The notes beneath the pieces are model-generated. The model had not been told where the DNA came from and did not search any database. It was given only the letters and a program-made list of their open reading frames with translations. A stretch of DNA of 64,000 nt from DATARR01 sp036376245 (GTDB lineage Bacteria > Acidobacteriota > Thermoanaerobaculia > Multivoradales > UBA5704). Of this stretch, positions 39,405 to 47,775 are shown in pieces (the first letter of the stretch is position 1; each line of letters begins with the position of its first letter). The stretch spans positions 62,001 to 126,000 of the forward strand of contig DASVAS010000093.1 in assembly GCA_036376245.1 (NCBI GenBank), in the 5' to 3' direction. The position numbers and the translations under genes were made by a program.

Positions 39405-39464
39405 CATCAAGAAAGAACGTCAAGATCTCTCATCAAGATGATTCATCAAGAGGCCCGGTCAAGC
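39405..39464 (+). repeat. Five-unit 13-bp direct repeat array (TCAAG core)
   Basis: CATCAAGA-like octamers start at 39405, 39418, 39431, 39444 and 39457 (CATCAAGA, CGTCAAGA, CATCAAGA, CATCAAGA, GGTCAAGC), exactly 13 bp apart. The five bases between vary. The array lies between the AraC-type gene and the DoxX/peptide genes, and its last unit runs into a hairpin. Confidence 0.85.
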
Positions 39465-39480
39465 AGCAAACCGGGTCTCT
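39449..39480 (+). terminator. Hairpin downstream of the AraC-type gene
   Basis: AGAGGCCCGGT (39449-39459) pairs with ACCGGGTCTCT (39470-39480), 11 bp with one G-U. There is no T-run after it, so it may be an attenuator or processing site and not a strong terminator. It precedes the DoxX gene by 44 bp. Confidence 0.5.
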
Positions 39481-39524
39481 CCTGTATACCCATTCCAGCA
39501 TAAAGCGAGGAGGCCAGGGATCCG

Positions 39525-39992
39525 ATGAAAGCCGTCGACCGGGCGATCGTCTTCTTTCTCTCCATGATCTTTCTGTTCAGCGGGATCGACAAGGTCCTGC
39601 ACTACGAAGGATTCGTCAACGCGCTGCGCGATTACGTGCTCGTGCCGCGCGGCACGGCGCCCTACTTCGCGCTGCCGGTGATCGCCGTCGAATTGCTCGT
39701 CGGCGTGGGGCTCCTGCTGAAGGGGACCCGCGCCGCCGCGGCGCTCACCGCCGCGGTCACCCTGGCCGCCTTCACCGTCGCCGTCGCGGTCAACCACCAG
39801 TTCGGCAACCGCGGCATCTGCGGCTGCTGGTTCACCATCACCCTGGCGCAGGGCACGGGAATGCACCTGATGCAGAACCTCCTGTTTCTCGGCCTCGCCC
39901 TGACCGCCTGGAACGACTCCCGGGTATCAAGGACCGCACCCCCGTCCGGTCTGCAAACCAATATTCAACCTGAACAGGGAGGTCTCTCATGA
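39525..39992 (+). CDS. DoxX/MauE-type membrane protein
   Basis: A 155-aa inner-membrane protein with four predicted helices (about residues 7-22, 50-66, 72-90 and 115-132). It begins like DoxX/MauE proteins (FLFSGIDKVLHYEGFVNALRDY). Between helices 3 and 4 it has NRGICGCWFTI, the CGC pair typical of MauE-type proteins, which in known systems support disulfide formation in small exported proteins. The ATG at 39525 is preceded by GCGAGGAGG. It overlaps the next gene, encoding a secreted two-cysteine peptide, by 4 bp, suggesting it helps oxidise or export that peptide. Confidence 0.85.
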   Translation: MKAVDRAIVFFLSMIFLFSGIDKVLHYEGFVNALRDYVLVPRGTAPYFALPVIAVELLVGVGLLLKGTRAAAALTAAVTLAAFTVAVAVNHQFGNRGICGCWFTITLAQGTGMHLMQNLLFLGLALTAWNDSRVSRTAPPSGLQTNIQPEQGGLS

Positions 39993-40204
39993 AGAAGCTG
40001 TTCTCCGCCACCAAGCCGGTCCTTCTCTTCCTCGCTCTGGCTCTGACCCTGATCGGAGCGGTCCCGGGCGTGTCCAACGCCGCTCCTGGCGACTGGACTC
40101 TCACCTGCCAGGGTCCGGCAGAGTTCTGCGCCGCCGTTGACGATCCCGACATCTACGTCGAGGTCTGGGGCTGGGCGTTCAAGAGCTTCGAAATCGAGCT
40201 GTAA
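39989..40204 (+). CDS. Small secreted peptide with two cysteines
   Basis: No family recognised. The 71-aa product opens with a classical signal peptide (MKKLFSATKPVLLFLALALT onward, likely cut after Ala31 in VSNAA). The mature ~40 residues contain just two cysteines (Cys40 and Cys47, LTCQGPAEFCAAV) and an acidic, aromatic C-terminus (VEVWGWAFKSFEIEL). It starts inside the DoxX/MauE stop codon and is followed by a beta-propeller gene and a second RND permease. The arrangement suggests a disulfide-bonded exported peptide as the cassette's product; its role is unknown. Confidence 0.78.
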   Translation: MKKLFSATKPVLLFLALALTLIGAVPGVSNAAPGDWTLTCQGPAEFCAAVDDPDIYVEVWGWAFKSFEIEL

Positions 40205-40251
40205 ACAAGGGTTCGATCTCACGTGATCCGTACCGCGATGGGGGTGCGTCC

Positions 40252-41298
40252 TTGAACAACAAAATCTTTTTTCTCCTCCTTGTGACCGTCATCGGCGTGG
40301 GTGCGCTGGTGGGAGGATTCCTGCAACGGCAAGGATTCTCCGAGACCCAGCCGGCCTACGCGGGCAACGACCTGCGCGCGCGGGCTCAAGAGACCGACGA
40401 GCGGTCCTGGAAGCCGGCGCCGGCCGCCAAGGTCTTCACCCTGACGGGCGAAAGCCCCGCGGTCCCGTTCTTCGGCCCGCTGCGGGCCAAGCTCGACGCG
40501 CGGGGGCATCTCTTCGTCATCGACTACGGCGACTTCCGGATCAAGGAGTTCTCGCCCGACGGGCGGTTCCTGCGCGCCTACGGCAGCGGCAAGGGACAGG
40601 GACCCGGCGAGTTCACCTCGCTCAACGACGTCGCCATCGGTTCCGACGGGGTCTGGATCTCCGATTACAGCAACGGCCGGATCAGCGTCTTCGCGCTCGA
40701 CGGCCGCATGCTGCGCACCGTCAAGACCGATCCTCAGCCCTACAAGATGGCCCTGTTGCAGCCCGCCGGCTTCGCCGTCATGCAGCCGCCGGGAGCCGCC
40801 GAGCTGTTCGGCCTCTTCACCGCCGACGGCACGCGGCGGCGGACGTTCGGCCGCTTCCTCGCCGATCAGGCCGCTAGCTCGCTGGTGCTCGACGGCTGGC
40901 TGGAGCCCGACGGCCGGGGCGGCTTCGTCTACGCCGGCCTCTACGCCAGCGTTCTCGCCGGCTACGACGGCCAGGGCAATCAGCGTTTCGTGGCCGAGAC
41001 TCTCGATCCGATCCCCCTGCCCAAGCTGATCCGCAACGACAAGGGGGTCAAGTGGGTGGACCACGAGGCGCCGCCCAGCACGATCAGCCTCAGCGTCGAC
41101 GGCGGCGAGATCCACGTCCTGCGGGCCATCCCCAAGGGGCTCAAGCGCTCCGGCGGCCTCGACGTCTACGACCTTTCCAACGGCTCGTACCGCTACTCGC
41201 GCAAGCTCCCTGAATCCTGTACCTGGGTCGTGATGGCCGGCGGTCACATGGTCACGGTCACCGACACGACCGTGAGCAAGTGGAAGGTCGGCGCCTAG
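40252..41298 (+). CDS. Membrane-anchored six-bladed beta-propeller (NHL-like)
   Basis: A 348-aa protein starting at a TTG (40252); the ribosome site is weak. One N-terminal helix (FFLLLVTVIGVGALVGGFL) anchors it, and the rest is periplasmic. Propeller blades are visible as repeats of the form DARGHLFVIDYGDFRIKEFSPDGRF, GVWISDYSNGRISVFALDGRM and similar. The GKGQGPGEF loop between blades is typical of NHL-like proteins annotated as 6-bladed beta-propeller. Neither enzymatic residues nor a heme site are seen, so a binding role, perhaps for the neighbouring peptide, is inferred. Confidence 0.82.
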   Translation: MNNKIFFLLLVTVIGVGALVGGFLQRQGFSETQPAYAGNDLRARAQETDERSWKPAPAAKVFTLTGESPAVPFFGPLRAKLDARGHLFVIDYGDFRIKEFSPDGRFLRAYGSGKGQGPGEFTSLNDVAIGSDGVWISDYSNGRISVFALDGRMLRTVKTDPQPYKMALLQPAGFAVMQPPGAAELFGLFTADGTRRRTFGRFLADQAASSLVLDGWLEPDGRGGFVYAGLYASVLAGYDGQGNQRFVAETLDPIPLPKLIRNDKGVKWVDHEAPPSTISLSVDGGEIHVLRAIPKGLKRSGGLDVYDLSNGSYRYSRKLPESCTWVVMAGGHMVTVTDTTVSKWKVGA

Positions 41299-44200
41299 GA
41301 CGGCCGGGGGCGGCTCCCCCGGCCTGGTTCGCCGCCTGGCTGGAACGCCCGCGGGCCGTCCTCCTCTGGGCCGCCGCCGTGCTGACGGCGGGCGCCTGGG
41401 CGGCGACCCAGGTCCCGCTGGAATGGGTCCCGTCCCTGGAGCTGCCCGCCGTCACCGTCACCGCGGCCTGGCCGGGCGCCTCCCCCCGGGCCGTCGAGCG
41501 CCACGTCACATCCCCCATCGAACGCGCCCTCCAGGGCATCCCGGGCACGGCCGGCATCGAGAGCTGGTCCCGCGAGGGCCAGGCCGCTCTCCGCCTCGAG
41601 GTCTCCCCGGAACGGCCGCTCGACCTCTACGCCGCCGAAGTGTCAGACCGGCTGGCGGCCCTCCGCGGCGCCCTGCCCGAGCGCGTCGTCCCCCGCCTGA
41701 CGCGGGAGGTCCCCGAGGAGCTGCGGGACGAGCAGGGCTTCATGACCCTGCAGATCGTGGGCGCCATGAGCCCGCAGGACCTGCGCCGCCTGGCCGAGGA
41801 GACCGTCGCGCCCCGCCTGCGGAGCCTGCCGGGAGTCTCCGGGCTCACCCTGGAGGGCGGCCAGGAACGGGAGCTGCTGGTGGAGGTGGACGCGGAACGC
41901 CTGCGCGCCCACGGCCTGAGCGTCGAGACCGTGCGCCAGCGCCTGGCCGAAGCCCTCGCGGACCGCTCGTACGGCTGGCTGCGGGGTCCGGGCGCGCAGC
42001 ACCTCCTCCTCGCGCCCGGCCAGGAAGACACGGCGGAGATCCGCCGCCTGGCTCTCACGGGCGGCAAGCCCGGAGGCGGCGGCGTCCGCCTCCAGGACGT
42101 CGCCGTCGCCGCCCTCGGCCCCGCTCCCGTCCGCAGCTTCAGCCGCATCGACGGCAAACCGGTGGTCACCGCCGTCGTCGACCGCGCCGCGGGCTCCCAT
42201 CTCCTCGACGTCGCCGCGGGGGTCCGCCGCGCCCTGGACGCCCTCCGGCCCGCGCTGCCGCCGGGCGTCAGCGTCCTCGTCGCCGACGACCGCAGCGAGG
42301 ACGTGCGGGAGGAGCTGCGCGGCCTGACCCTCCAGGGCGCCCTCGGCGTCCTCGCCATCTTCGCCGTGCTCGCCCTGATGCTGCGCGGCGCGCGGGCGGC
42401 CCTGGTCGTGATCTTCAGCGCCGCCGTCTCCCTGGCCGTGGCCCTGGCCCTGCTGCGCCCCCTCGGCCTGACCCTCAACGTCCTCACCCTCGCCGGCCTC
42501 GTGCTGCTGGATGGCCTGCTCCTCGACAACGCCACCGTGGTCCTGGAGCAGATCCTCGCCGAGCGCGCGCGCGATCCCGGCGCGCCGGCGCGGGCGGTGG
42601 CCCGCGCCCTCGGCGGCGTCTGGCTCCCCCTCGTGGGCGGCACGGCGACCACCATCGCCGCCCTGCTGCCGCTGGTCTACGCCAGCGGCGAGCTGCGCAC
42701 CCTGTTCGCCCCTTTCGCCGTCCTCGCCGGCCTCACCTTCACCGTCTCGCTCCTCTCGGCCGCCCTCCTCGTGCCGGTGATGGGACGGCTCCTGCCGGCG
42801 CCTCCCCGCGGCCACCGGCGCCCTTCCCGCGTCCGCCGGTGGACCCTGGCCCCCTACCGCCTCGCCGCCCTTTACCCGAAGCTCACCCTGATCGGCCTCG
42901 TCCTCCTCCTCGGCGGCGTGACGCGCGTTTTCATCGACGAGGTCGAGATCGGCCGCCGTTGGGAATTCGAAGAGCGTCCGGAGCTGACCGTGCGGCTGCG
43001 CCTGCCGCCCGGCAGCGGCATCGAGCAGACGGACGAGCTGCTCCGCGGCTTCGAAAGCACAGCGCTCGCGAGGAAGTGCGTGAAACGGACGATCGCGCGC
43101 GTGGGCGAAACCGCCGCCCTGCTGCGCGTCCTCTTCCACGAGGAGTCCCTGCGCGGCGAGGAGCCCTACGCCCTGCGCGAGGCCCTGATCGCCAAGGCCC
43201 TCCAGACCGCCGGCCTGGACGTGGGAGTCCACGGCCTCGTCCAGAGCAGCTTCTATACCGGCATCGGCAACGTGACCGGTTTCATCGTGGAGGCCTACGG
43301 GCCCAACTACGACGAGCTGCACCGCGTCGCGGCAGGGTTCGCGGCCCGGCTGGAGACCGATCCGCGGGTCGCCGGAGTGGACGTCAACGCCGGCCGCCCG
43401 GGTCAGCCGGCGGGCCGGGAGGTCCTCCGCCTGCGCTGGGACGACCGCGCCGCGGCCCGCACCGGGATCGGCGCCGCCGAGCTCGCCTCTCTGCTGCGCT
43501 CCCGTCTCCTCGCCCTCACCCCCATCCTCTACGCCCGCATCGAGGGATCGCCGCACACCGCCGTGCGCCTGGTCACCGCCGGCGCCGACCGCGAGGAGCT
43601 GACGCGTCTGCTGACCCGTCCCCTGGCGCGCATCGGCGAAGGCCCGCTGCGCCTGGCCGATCTCGCCCCGGTCGAGACCGAGCGCGAGCCGCCGGCCATC
43701 GAACGGTCCGGCCAGCAGTACCGCCGCCTTCTCCAGATCTATTACCAGGGGCCGTACAAGATGGGAGAGGAACGGCTCGACCGCGAGATCGAAACCCTGG
43801 CGCTCCCTCCCGGTTATCGTCTGGAACGGCCGCGGGGCGCGATGCTCGACGACGGCTCACGCCGCCAGCTCCTCCCGCTGGTCGCCGGCGCTCTCGGCGC
43901 CATCCTGCTGGTGATCGCGGCGGTGCTGGAATCGTGGGCGCTCGCCCTGCGGGTGATGGCCAGCGTGCCGCTCGTCTGGGCCGGGATCGCCGTGGCGTTC
44001 GTCGTCTCCGGCGAGAGCTTCGCGGAAGGCGCCTTCATCGGCCTCGTCCTGACTCTCGGGATCGCGGCCAACGACAGCATCCTGCTGACCGACCGCTACC
44101 GGCGGCTGCGTCTGACCCGGCCCGCCACCCCCTCGCCGCGCCTCGCCCTGCTCGCCCTGCGCGACCGCCAGATCCCGCTCTGGACGACCGCCTTGACCTC

Positions 44201-44351
44201 CATGGCCGGCATGCTCCCCATCCTCCTCCTGCCGGAGGAAGGCCGCTTCTGGACCGGGCTCGCCATCACGGTCGTCGGCGGCCTTCTCTCCTCGACTCTT
44301 CTCGCCCCGGCGGTCATGGTGGCCCTGCTCTCCTGGCGCCGGGCGGCGTGA
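41280..44351 (+). CDS. Second RND-family permease
   Basis: A 1023-aa RND transporter. It begins at a GTG (41280) inside the propeller gene, so translation is probably coupled. The N-terminus has the first helix (AVLLWAAAVLTAGAWAATQ) and PSLELPAVTVTAAWPGASPRAVE. Helix 4 again has LLLDNATVVLEQ, an Asp-Asn pair as in the upstream permease. The two are otherwise clearly different in sequence. No separate adaptor accompanies it, so it may share the one at 34594 or act alone. Substrate unknown. Confidence 0.9.
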   Translation: MEGRRLGRPGAAPPAWFAAWLERPRAVLLWAAAVLTAGAWAATQVPLEWVPSLELPAVTVTAAWPGASPRAVERHVTSPIERALQGIPGTAGIESWSREGQAALRLEVSPERPLDLYAAEVSDRLAALRGALPERVVPRLTREVPEELRDEQGFMTLQIVGAMSPQDLRRLAEETVAPRLRSLPGVSGLTLEGGQERELLVEVDAERLRAHGLSVETVRQRLAEALADRSYGWLRGPGAQHLLLAPGQEDTAEIRRLALTGGKPGGGGVRLQDVAVAALGPAPVRSFSRIDGKPVVTAVVDRAAGSHLLDVAAGVRRALDALRPALPPGVSVLVADDRSEDVREELRGLTLQGALGVLAIFAVLALMLRGARAALVVIFSAAVSLAVALALLRPLGLTLNVLTLAGLVLLDGLLLDNATVVLEQILAERARDPGAPARAVARALGGVWLPLVGGTATTIAALLPLVYASGELRTLFAPFAVLAGLTFTVSLLSAALLVPVMGRLLPAPPRGHRRPSRVRRWTLAPYRLAALYPKLTLIGLVLLLGGVTRVFIDEVEIGRRWEFEERPELTVRLRLPPGSGIEQTDELLRGFESTALARKCVKRTIARVGETAALLRVLFHEESLRGEEPYALREALIAKALQTAGLDVGVHGLVQSSFYTGIGNVTGFIVEAYGPNYDELHRVAAGFAARLETDPRVAGVDVNAGRPGQPAGREVLRLRWDDRAAARTGIGAAELASLLRSRLLALTPILYARIEGSPHTAVRLVTAGADREELTRLLTRPLARIGEGPLRLADLAPVETEREPPAIERSGQQYRRLLQIYYQGPYKMGEERLDREIETLALPPGYRLERPRGAMLDDGSRRQLLPLVAGALGAILLVIAAVLESWALALRVMASVPLVWAGIAVAFVVSGESFAEGAFIGLVLTLGIAANDSILLTDRYRRLRLTRPATPSPRLALLALRDRQIPLWTTALTSMAGMLPILLLPEEGRFWTGLAITVVGGLLSSTLLAPAVMVALLSWRRAA

Positions 44352-44354
44352 AGA

Positions 44355-44804
44355 TCAGTCCGGAAAGAACTCCCACTTCCCCACGCTCCCCACACGCCGC
44401 AGTTTCATCCCCACCTTGTAGGCGTCGATGATCGAGACACAGACCATGATCAAAGGGCCCAGGAGCGTCGCGAAGGTGACGAGAGTGATCCCGATGTAGA
44501 GGATGCCCTTGACGACCTGCCCGAAGATCAGGTGAGCGATCCCGGGCAGGACCAGCCCCAGCAGCGCCCAGTGCGGGGACGGCGTCAGCCGGGCCGTGGG
44601 GACCGGGACGGCGGGAACCGGAGCGGGGACGGCCGGCGCGGCCGCGCCGGCCCCGGAGCCCTGGTAGAAGTCAGGATGTTGGGAGTACGGCACCCACTTC
44701 TGCTGATGACTGACGAGCGTCGAGGGGCCGGCGTTGGAGCTGATCCACTCCGCCGGATACGGCCCTTCCGGCTGCCCCGCCGGATTGAGGATGTAGTAAG
44801 ACAC
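44355..44804 (-). CDS. GYF_2 (DUF4339)-like membrane protein
   Basis: A 149-aa protein with an N-terminal GYF_2-like domain (SYYILNPAGQPEGPYPAEW and a WVPYSQHPDF end), a Pro/Ala linker and two or three C-terminal helices (WALLGLVLPGIAHLIFGQVV, ILYIGITLVTFATLLGPLIM), a TM2-like pattern. I start at GTG 44804, which has GGGAGGAACC just upstream, and not 18 bases earlier. It converges on the second RND permease with 3 bp between stop codons. Role unknown; such proteins may bind partners at the membrane. Confidence 0.8.
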   Translation of the reverse strand: MSYYILNPAGQPEGPYPAEWISSNAGPSTLVSHQQKWVPYSQHPDFYQGSGAGAAAPAVPAPVPAVPVPTARLTPSPHWALLGLVLPGIAHLIFGQVVKGILYIGITLVTFATLLGPLIMVCVSIIDAYKVGMKLRRVGSVGKWEFFPD

Positions 44805-44956
44805 CGCGGTTCCTCCCAGCACTTTCTTGTAGTGAAGTCCCTCTCAGCCTAACGGGGTGAGGAGGGAGTGTCAACGCGGCCAGGACTCATCCGGACCAGC
44901 CTCCCGCACCAGTTCTGTCAGAGGTCATCCCAACTTCTGAAGAAGGAGGTAGCTCG

Positions 44957-45802
44957 ATGTCGAAGTGTCTGAGTCTGGCTCTGGTCCTGACCACGATCGT
45001 CCCGTCTCTTCTGAACGCCCGGGAGACGCCCCGGAACACCAATCCCCTCACCGGCCGGGAGCCCGGGGAGGTCCGGCTTCATCTGACGGCCGGGCAACTC
45101 GAGAGCCTGGGTGTCGCGGGGGCCGGAGAGGATCTCGCCGTGGTGGGCCTGCGCCTGCGGGAGATCGGCTCCGGCGTGGAGGGCGACTTCCGCTCCGCCC
45201 TGGGCCGGACCAGCTTCCGCAGCCTGCCGCAGCCTGACGGCCGGGTGAGCGTCCAGCTCGACCTGCCGGATGGACGCGGCACGCTCGCTCTCGCCGTCGA
45301 CCCCGTAGGCCAGACCGCCGAAGCCAGCTATTCCGACGGCGCCGTCCTGACGCCCGCCGACCGTTTCGTCTTCCGCGCCCTCGCCATCGCCCTGGAAAGC
45401 GAGCTCGCCAGCGACGCCCCCGAAGCCGATCTGCTCCTGCGCGCCGCGCGCCTGTGGGGGGATCACCCGCTCCAGCCGGTGCGCCTGCGGCGCATCGAGG
45501 CCCCGCGCGAGAAGAGCTGGACCAACCTCTGCGGCGTCACCTCGGCCCGCCTGGCCCACGACGGCAGCGGCCACGGCCTGATCACCGAGACTCTCGCCAC
45601 CGGACCCAACGCCTCCAACTGCCGCTCCCGCTGCGGCGCCGGCTGCGACGCCCTGGTCGGCACCAGCGCCTGGACCGTGGACTGCGGCGAGCACGACCGC
45701 TGCGAGCAGCACCACAGTTGCTGCACCTCCTGCCAGGACGAGTTCAACTCCGCCTCCGACGACTACCTCTTCGCCCCCAACTGCCGCCTCTCGGGCTGGT
45801 AG
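44957..45802 (+). CDS. Secreted cysteine-rich protein with phospholipase A2-like motif
   Basis: A 281-aa secreted protein (signal peptide about residues 1-21). Residues 30-180 show no recognisable domain. From residue 190 it is very cysteine-rich: ten Cys (192, 222, 226, 230, 243, 249, 255, 256, 259, 276). Within it CGEHDRCEQHHSC places His246-Asp247 between cysteines, like the CCxxHDxC catalytic centre of secreted phospholipase A2. CRSRCGAGC upstream could be a glycine-rich calcium loop. Only one of the paired active-site cysteines is in the classical position, so the match is suggestive. The ATG is preceded by AAGAAGGAGG. Confidence 0.7.
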   Translation: MSKCLSLALVLTTIVPSLLNARETPRNTNPLTGREPGEVRLHLTAGQLESLGVAGAGEDLAVVGLRLREIGSGVEGDFRSALGRTSFRSLPQPDGRVSVQLDLPDGRGTLALAVDPVGQTAEASYSDGAVLTPADRFVFRALAIALESELASDAPEADLLLRAARLWGDHPLQPVRLRRIEAPREKSWTNLCGVTSARLAHDGSGHGLITETLATGPNASNCRSRCGAGCDALVGTSAWTVDCGEHDRCEQHHSCCTSCQDEFNSASDDYLFAPNCRLSGW

Positions 45803-45830
45803 CGGCCCGCCAGACCTCCCTCAAAGCAGA

Positions 45831-45860
45831 AGCCCTCCTCTCCTGACGGAGAGGAGGGCT
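45831..45860. terminator. Bidirectional terminator hairpin
   Basis: A perfect 13-bp stem (45831-45843 with 45848-45860) with a TGAC loop lies between the convergent secreted-protein gene and halogenase. No long T-run follows on either strand, but the position and stability fit a shared terminator. Confidence 0.75.
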
Positions 45861-45891
45861 GGGAGGGTCAGGGCTCGGCGGAGTCAGCGCG

Positions 45892-47475
45892 TCAGGCGAC
45901 GACCGGGGCGCCTTCCTGCGCCCGCACGTGCGTCAGGTATTCGAGCTGCGTGGGCAGCGTCGCGACCAGCCGCTCGGTCCGCTCGCGCATCATGCGGAAG
46001 GCCCGCTCGGCGCCGGCGGTCGGGATGTGGTCCAGGGCCGGCAGGCTCGTCTCGGGGTGATAGTTGAGGCCGAGCAGCATCACCGAGTAGGAGTAGGCAT
46101 CGAAGCCGTGGAAGTTGGCGTTGATGTTGCGGACGTTCGGCAGCCGCTTCTTCCACAGGGCAAGCTTCTCCGCCAGGTCGTCCGAGACCTTCAGGGCCTT
46201 GGTGGCCCGCCAGAACTCGTTGTCGTTCCGGTCGGTCGTCTTGTAGTGCAGGATCAGGAAGTCCCGCACGCCGTCGATGGCGTTGGCCACCACCCGGTTG
46301 TAGCTGCGGACGGTCTCCTCGTCATAACCGCTGCTCGCCGGGAGATGGTTGACCAGCTCTTCGATGTTGTTCTGGATGAAGAAGATCCCCGTCGACTCCA
46401 GGGGCTCGACGAAGCCGCTGGAGAGGCCGATCGCGACGCAGTTCTTCACCCAGGAGTTCCGGCAGCGGCCGATCCGCATCCTGATGTGGTTGGCCGGCAG
46501 CCCGTCGGAGTCCGGCCCGAGATAGGCGCGGAACTCCTTCTCGGCCTCCTCCGGGGAGGTGAACTGGCTCGAATAGACGTAGCCGGTGCCGATCCGGCCG
46601 TACAGCGGGATGTTCCACACCCAGCCGGCGCTCATCGCGGTCGCCTGCGTGAACGGATTGATGCCGTGGGTCTTGATGTCCTTCGGAATCTGCAGGGCGA
46701 TGGCGCGGTCGCAGAGCAGCGAGTCGCCGAACGGGATGAACGGCTCGCCGAGCGTCTGGTTGATCAGCAGGCCGCGGAAGCCCGTGCAATCGACGAACAG
46801 GTCGCCGTGGACCTCGCCGTGCTCCTTGGTGACGACGTGCGAAATGCCGCCGTCCTCCCGCAGCTTGACCTCGGCCACGTCGTCCACAATCTGCTTGACG
46901 CCGCGCTTGATCCCGTAGCCCTCCAGGAACTTGGCCAGCAGGCTGGCGTCGAAGTGGTAGGCGTAGGGGTATTGAACCTTGTGCTCGGCGAGGATGTTCT
47001 TCTTGCCGCGGAAGTCGACCGTGAAGTACTCCTGGACCTTGTCGTCGAAGACGCGGCCGTCCAGGAAACGCGGCGAGCACTTGGCGTCGCACATCGCGGG
47101 GATGGTGAAGCAGGAGTAGTCGAAAGGCTCCTGCCCCTTCTTGAGCTTGAGCCACCACTCGCCCATGTTGAAGCCGTCGACGACGTCGTAGCGCTGGAAC
47201 GGGTGGAAGAAGTGGCCGCCATCGGCCCGCCAGTTGACGAACTTGATGGCCAGCTTGTAGGTGGCGTTGCAATGGGGCATCCACTCGTGCTCTTCGAGCC
47301 CGAGGAAATCGAAGAACAGCTTGACGGTGCTGAAGGTCGCCTCGCCGACCCCCACGGTCTTGATGTTCGCCGACTCGATCAGGGTGATGTCCAGGCTCGG
47401 CAGGGCCTTCTTCAGATGGGCCGCGGTCATCCAGCCGGCGGTTCCGCCTCCAACGATAACGACGCTCTTAGCCAT
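45892..47475 (-). CDS. Flavin-dependent halogenase (tryptophan halogenase family)
   Basis: FADH2-dependent halogenase of 527 aa. The FAD motif GGGTAGWM is at residues 9-16. The catalytic lysine corresponds to Lys78 in LAIKFVNW, the flavin-tunnel motif WxWxIP appears as GWVWNIPL, and the EPLESTG loop holds the second catalytic residue region. All key features of an active tryptophan-type halogenase are intact. The ATG has a strong AAGGAG. It diverges from a methyltransferase across a 300-bp gap. No peptide-synthetase or indole pathway genes are near, so the substrate (free tryptophan, another indole or a peptide) is unknown. Confidence 0.93.
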   Translation of the reverse strand: MAKSVVIVGGGTAGWMTAAHLKKALPSLDITLIESANIKTVGVGEATFSTVKLFFDFLGLEEHEWMPHCNATYKLAIKFVNWRADGGHFFHPFQRYDVVDGFNMGEWWLKLKKGQEPFDYSCFTIPAMCDAKCSPRFLDGRVFDDKVQEYFTVDFRGKKNILAEHKVQYPYAYHFDASLLAKFLEGYGIKRGVKQIVDDVAEVKLREDGGISHVVTKEHGEVHGDLFVDCTGFRGLLINQTLGEPFIPFGDSLLCDRAIALQIPKDIKTHGINPFTQATAMSAGWVWNIPLYGRIGTGYVYSSQFTSPEEAEKEFRAYLGPDSDGLPANHIRMRIGRCRNSWVKNCVAIGLSSGFVEPLESTGIFFIQNNIEELVNHLPASSGYDEETVRSYNRVVANAIDGVRDFLILHYKTTDRNDNEFWRATKALKVSDDLAEKLALWKKRLPNVRNINANFHGFDAYSYSVMLLGLNYHPETSLPALDHIPTAGAERAFRMMRERTERLVATLPTQLEYLTHVRAQEGAPVVA

Positions 47476-47775
47476 GATTCTCCTTTACCTCCCCCAAAAT
47501 AAGAAAATGAGAGCGGGAGCTCCGTCCAGACCAAGCGACGCTTTCCCCCCTCCGACCCACCGGAACTGGTGAGATCTCTGCACAGAAGGTGCTCCAACCC
47601 CCCATTAGGGGGACAACAAACACGAAGTGACCGCGTCGCCCCTCGCTGGAGGAGTCCCTGACAGAGTTGATGGACACTCTGGACAGCCTGCGGGACCCTG
47701 CGCACGGGTTGAACCGAATGGCACGCCTTTCGCACTGGCTCAGGACATTTAGCGAAACAGTGCATACAAGGAGCC
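47476..47775. other. Divergent promoter region of halogenase and methyltransferase
   Basis: No convincing gene. A small CCCCC/GGGGG hairpin lies near 47597-47612. Strong ribosome sites occur at both ends (for halogenase, GGAG before its ATG; for the methyltransferase, AAGGAG directly before ATG). No clear promoter hexamers stand out. Confidence 0.5.
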
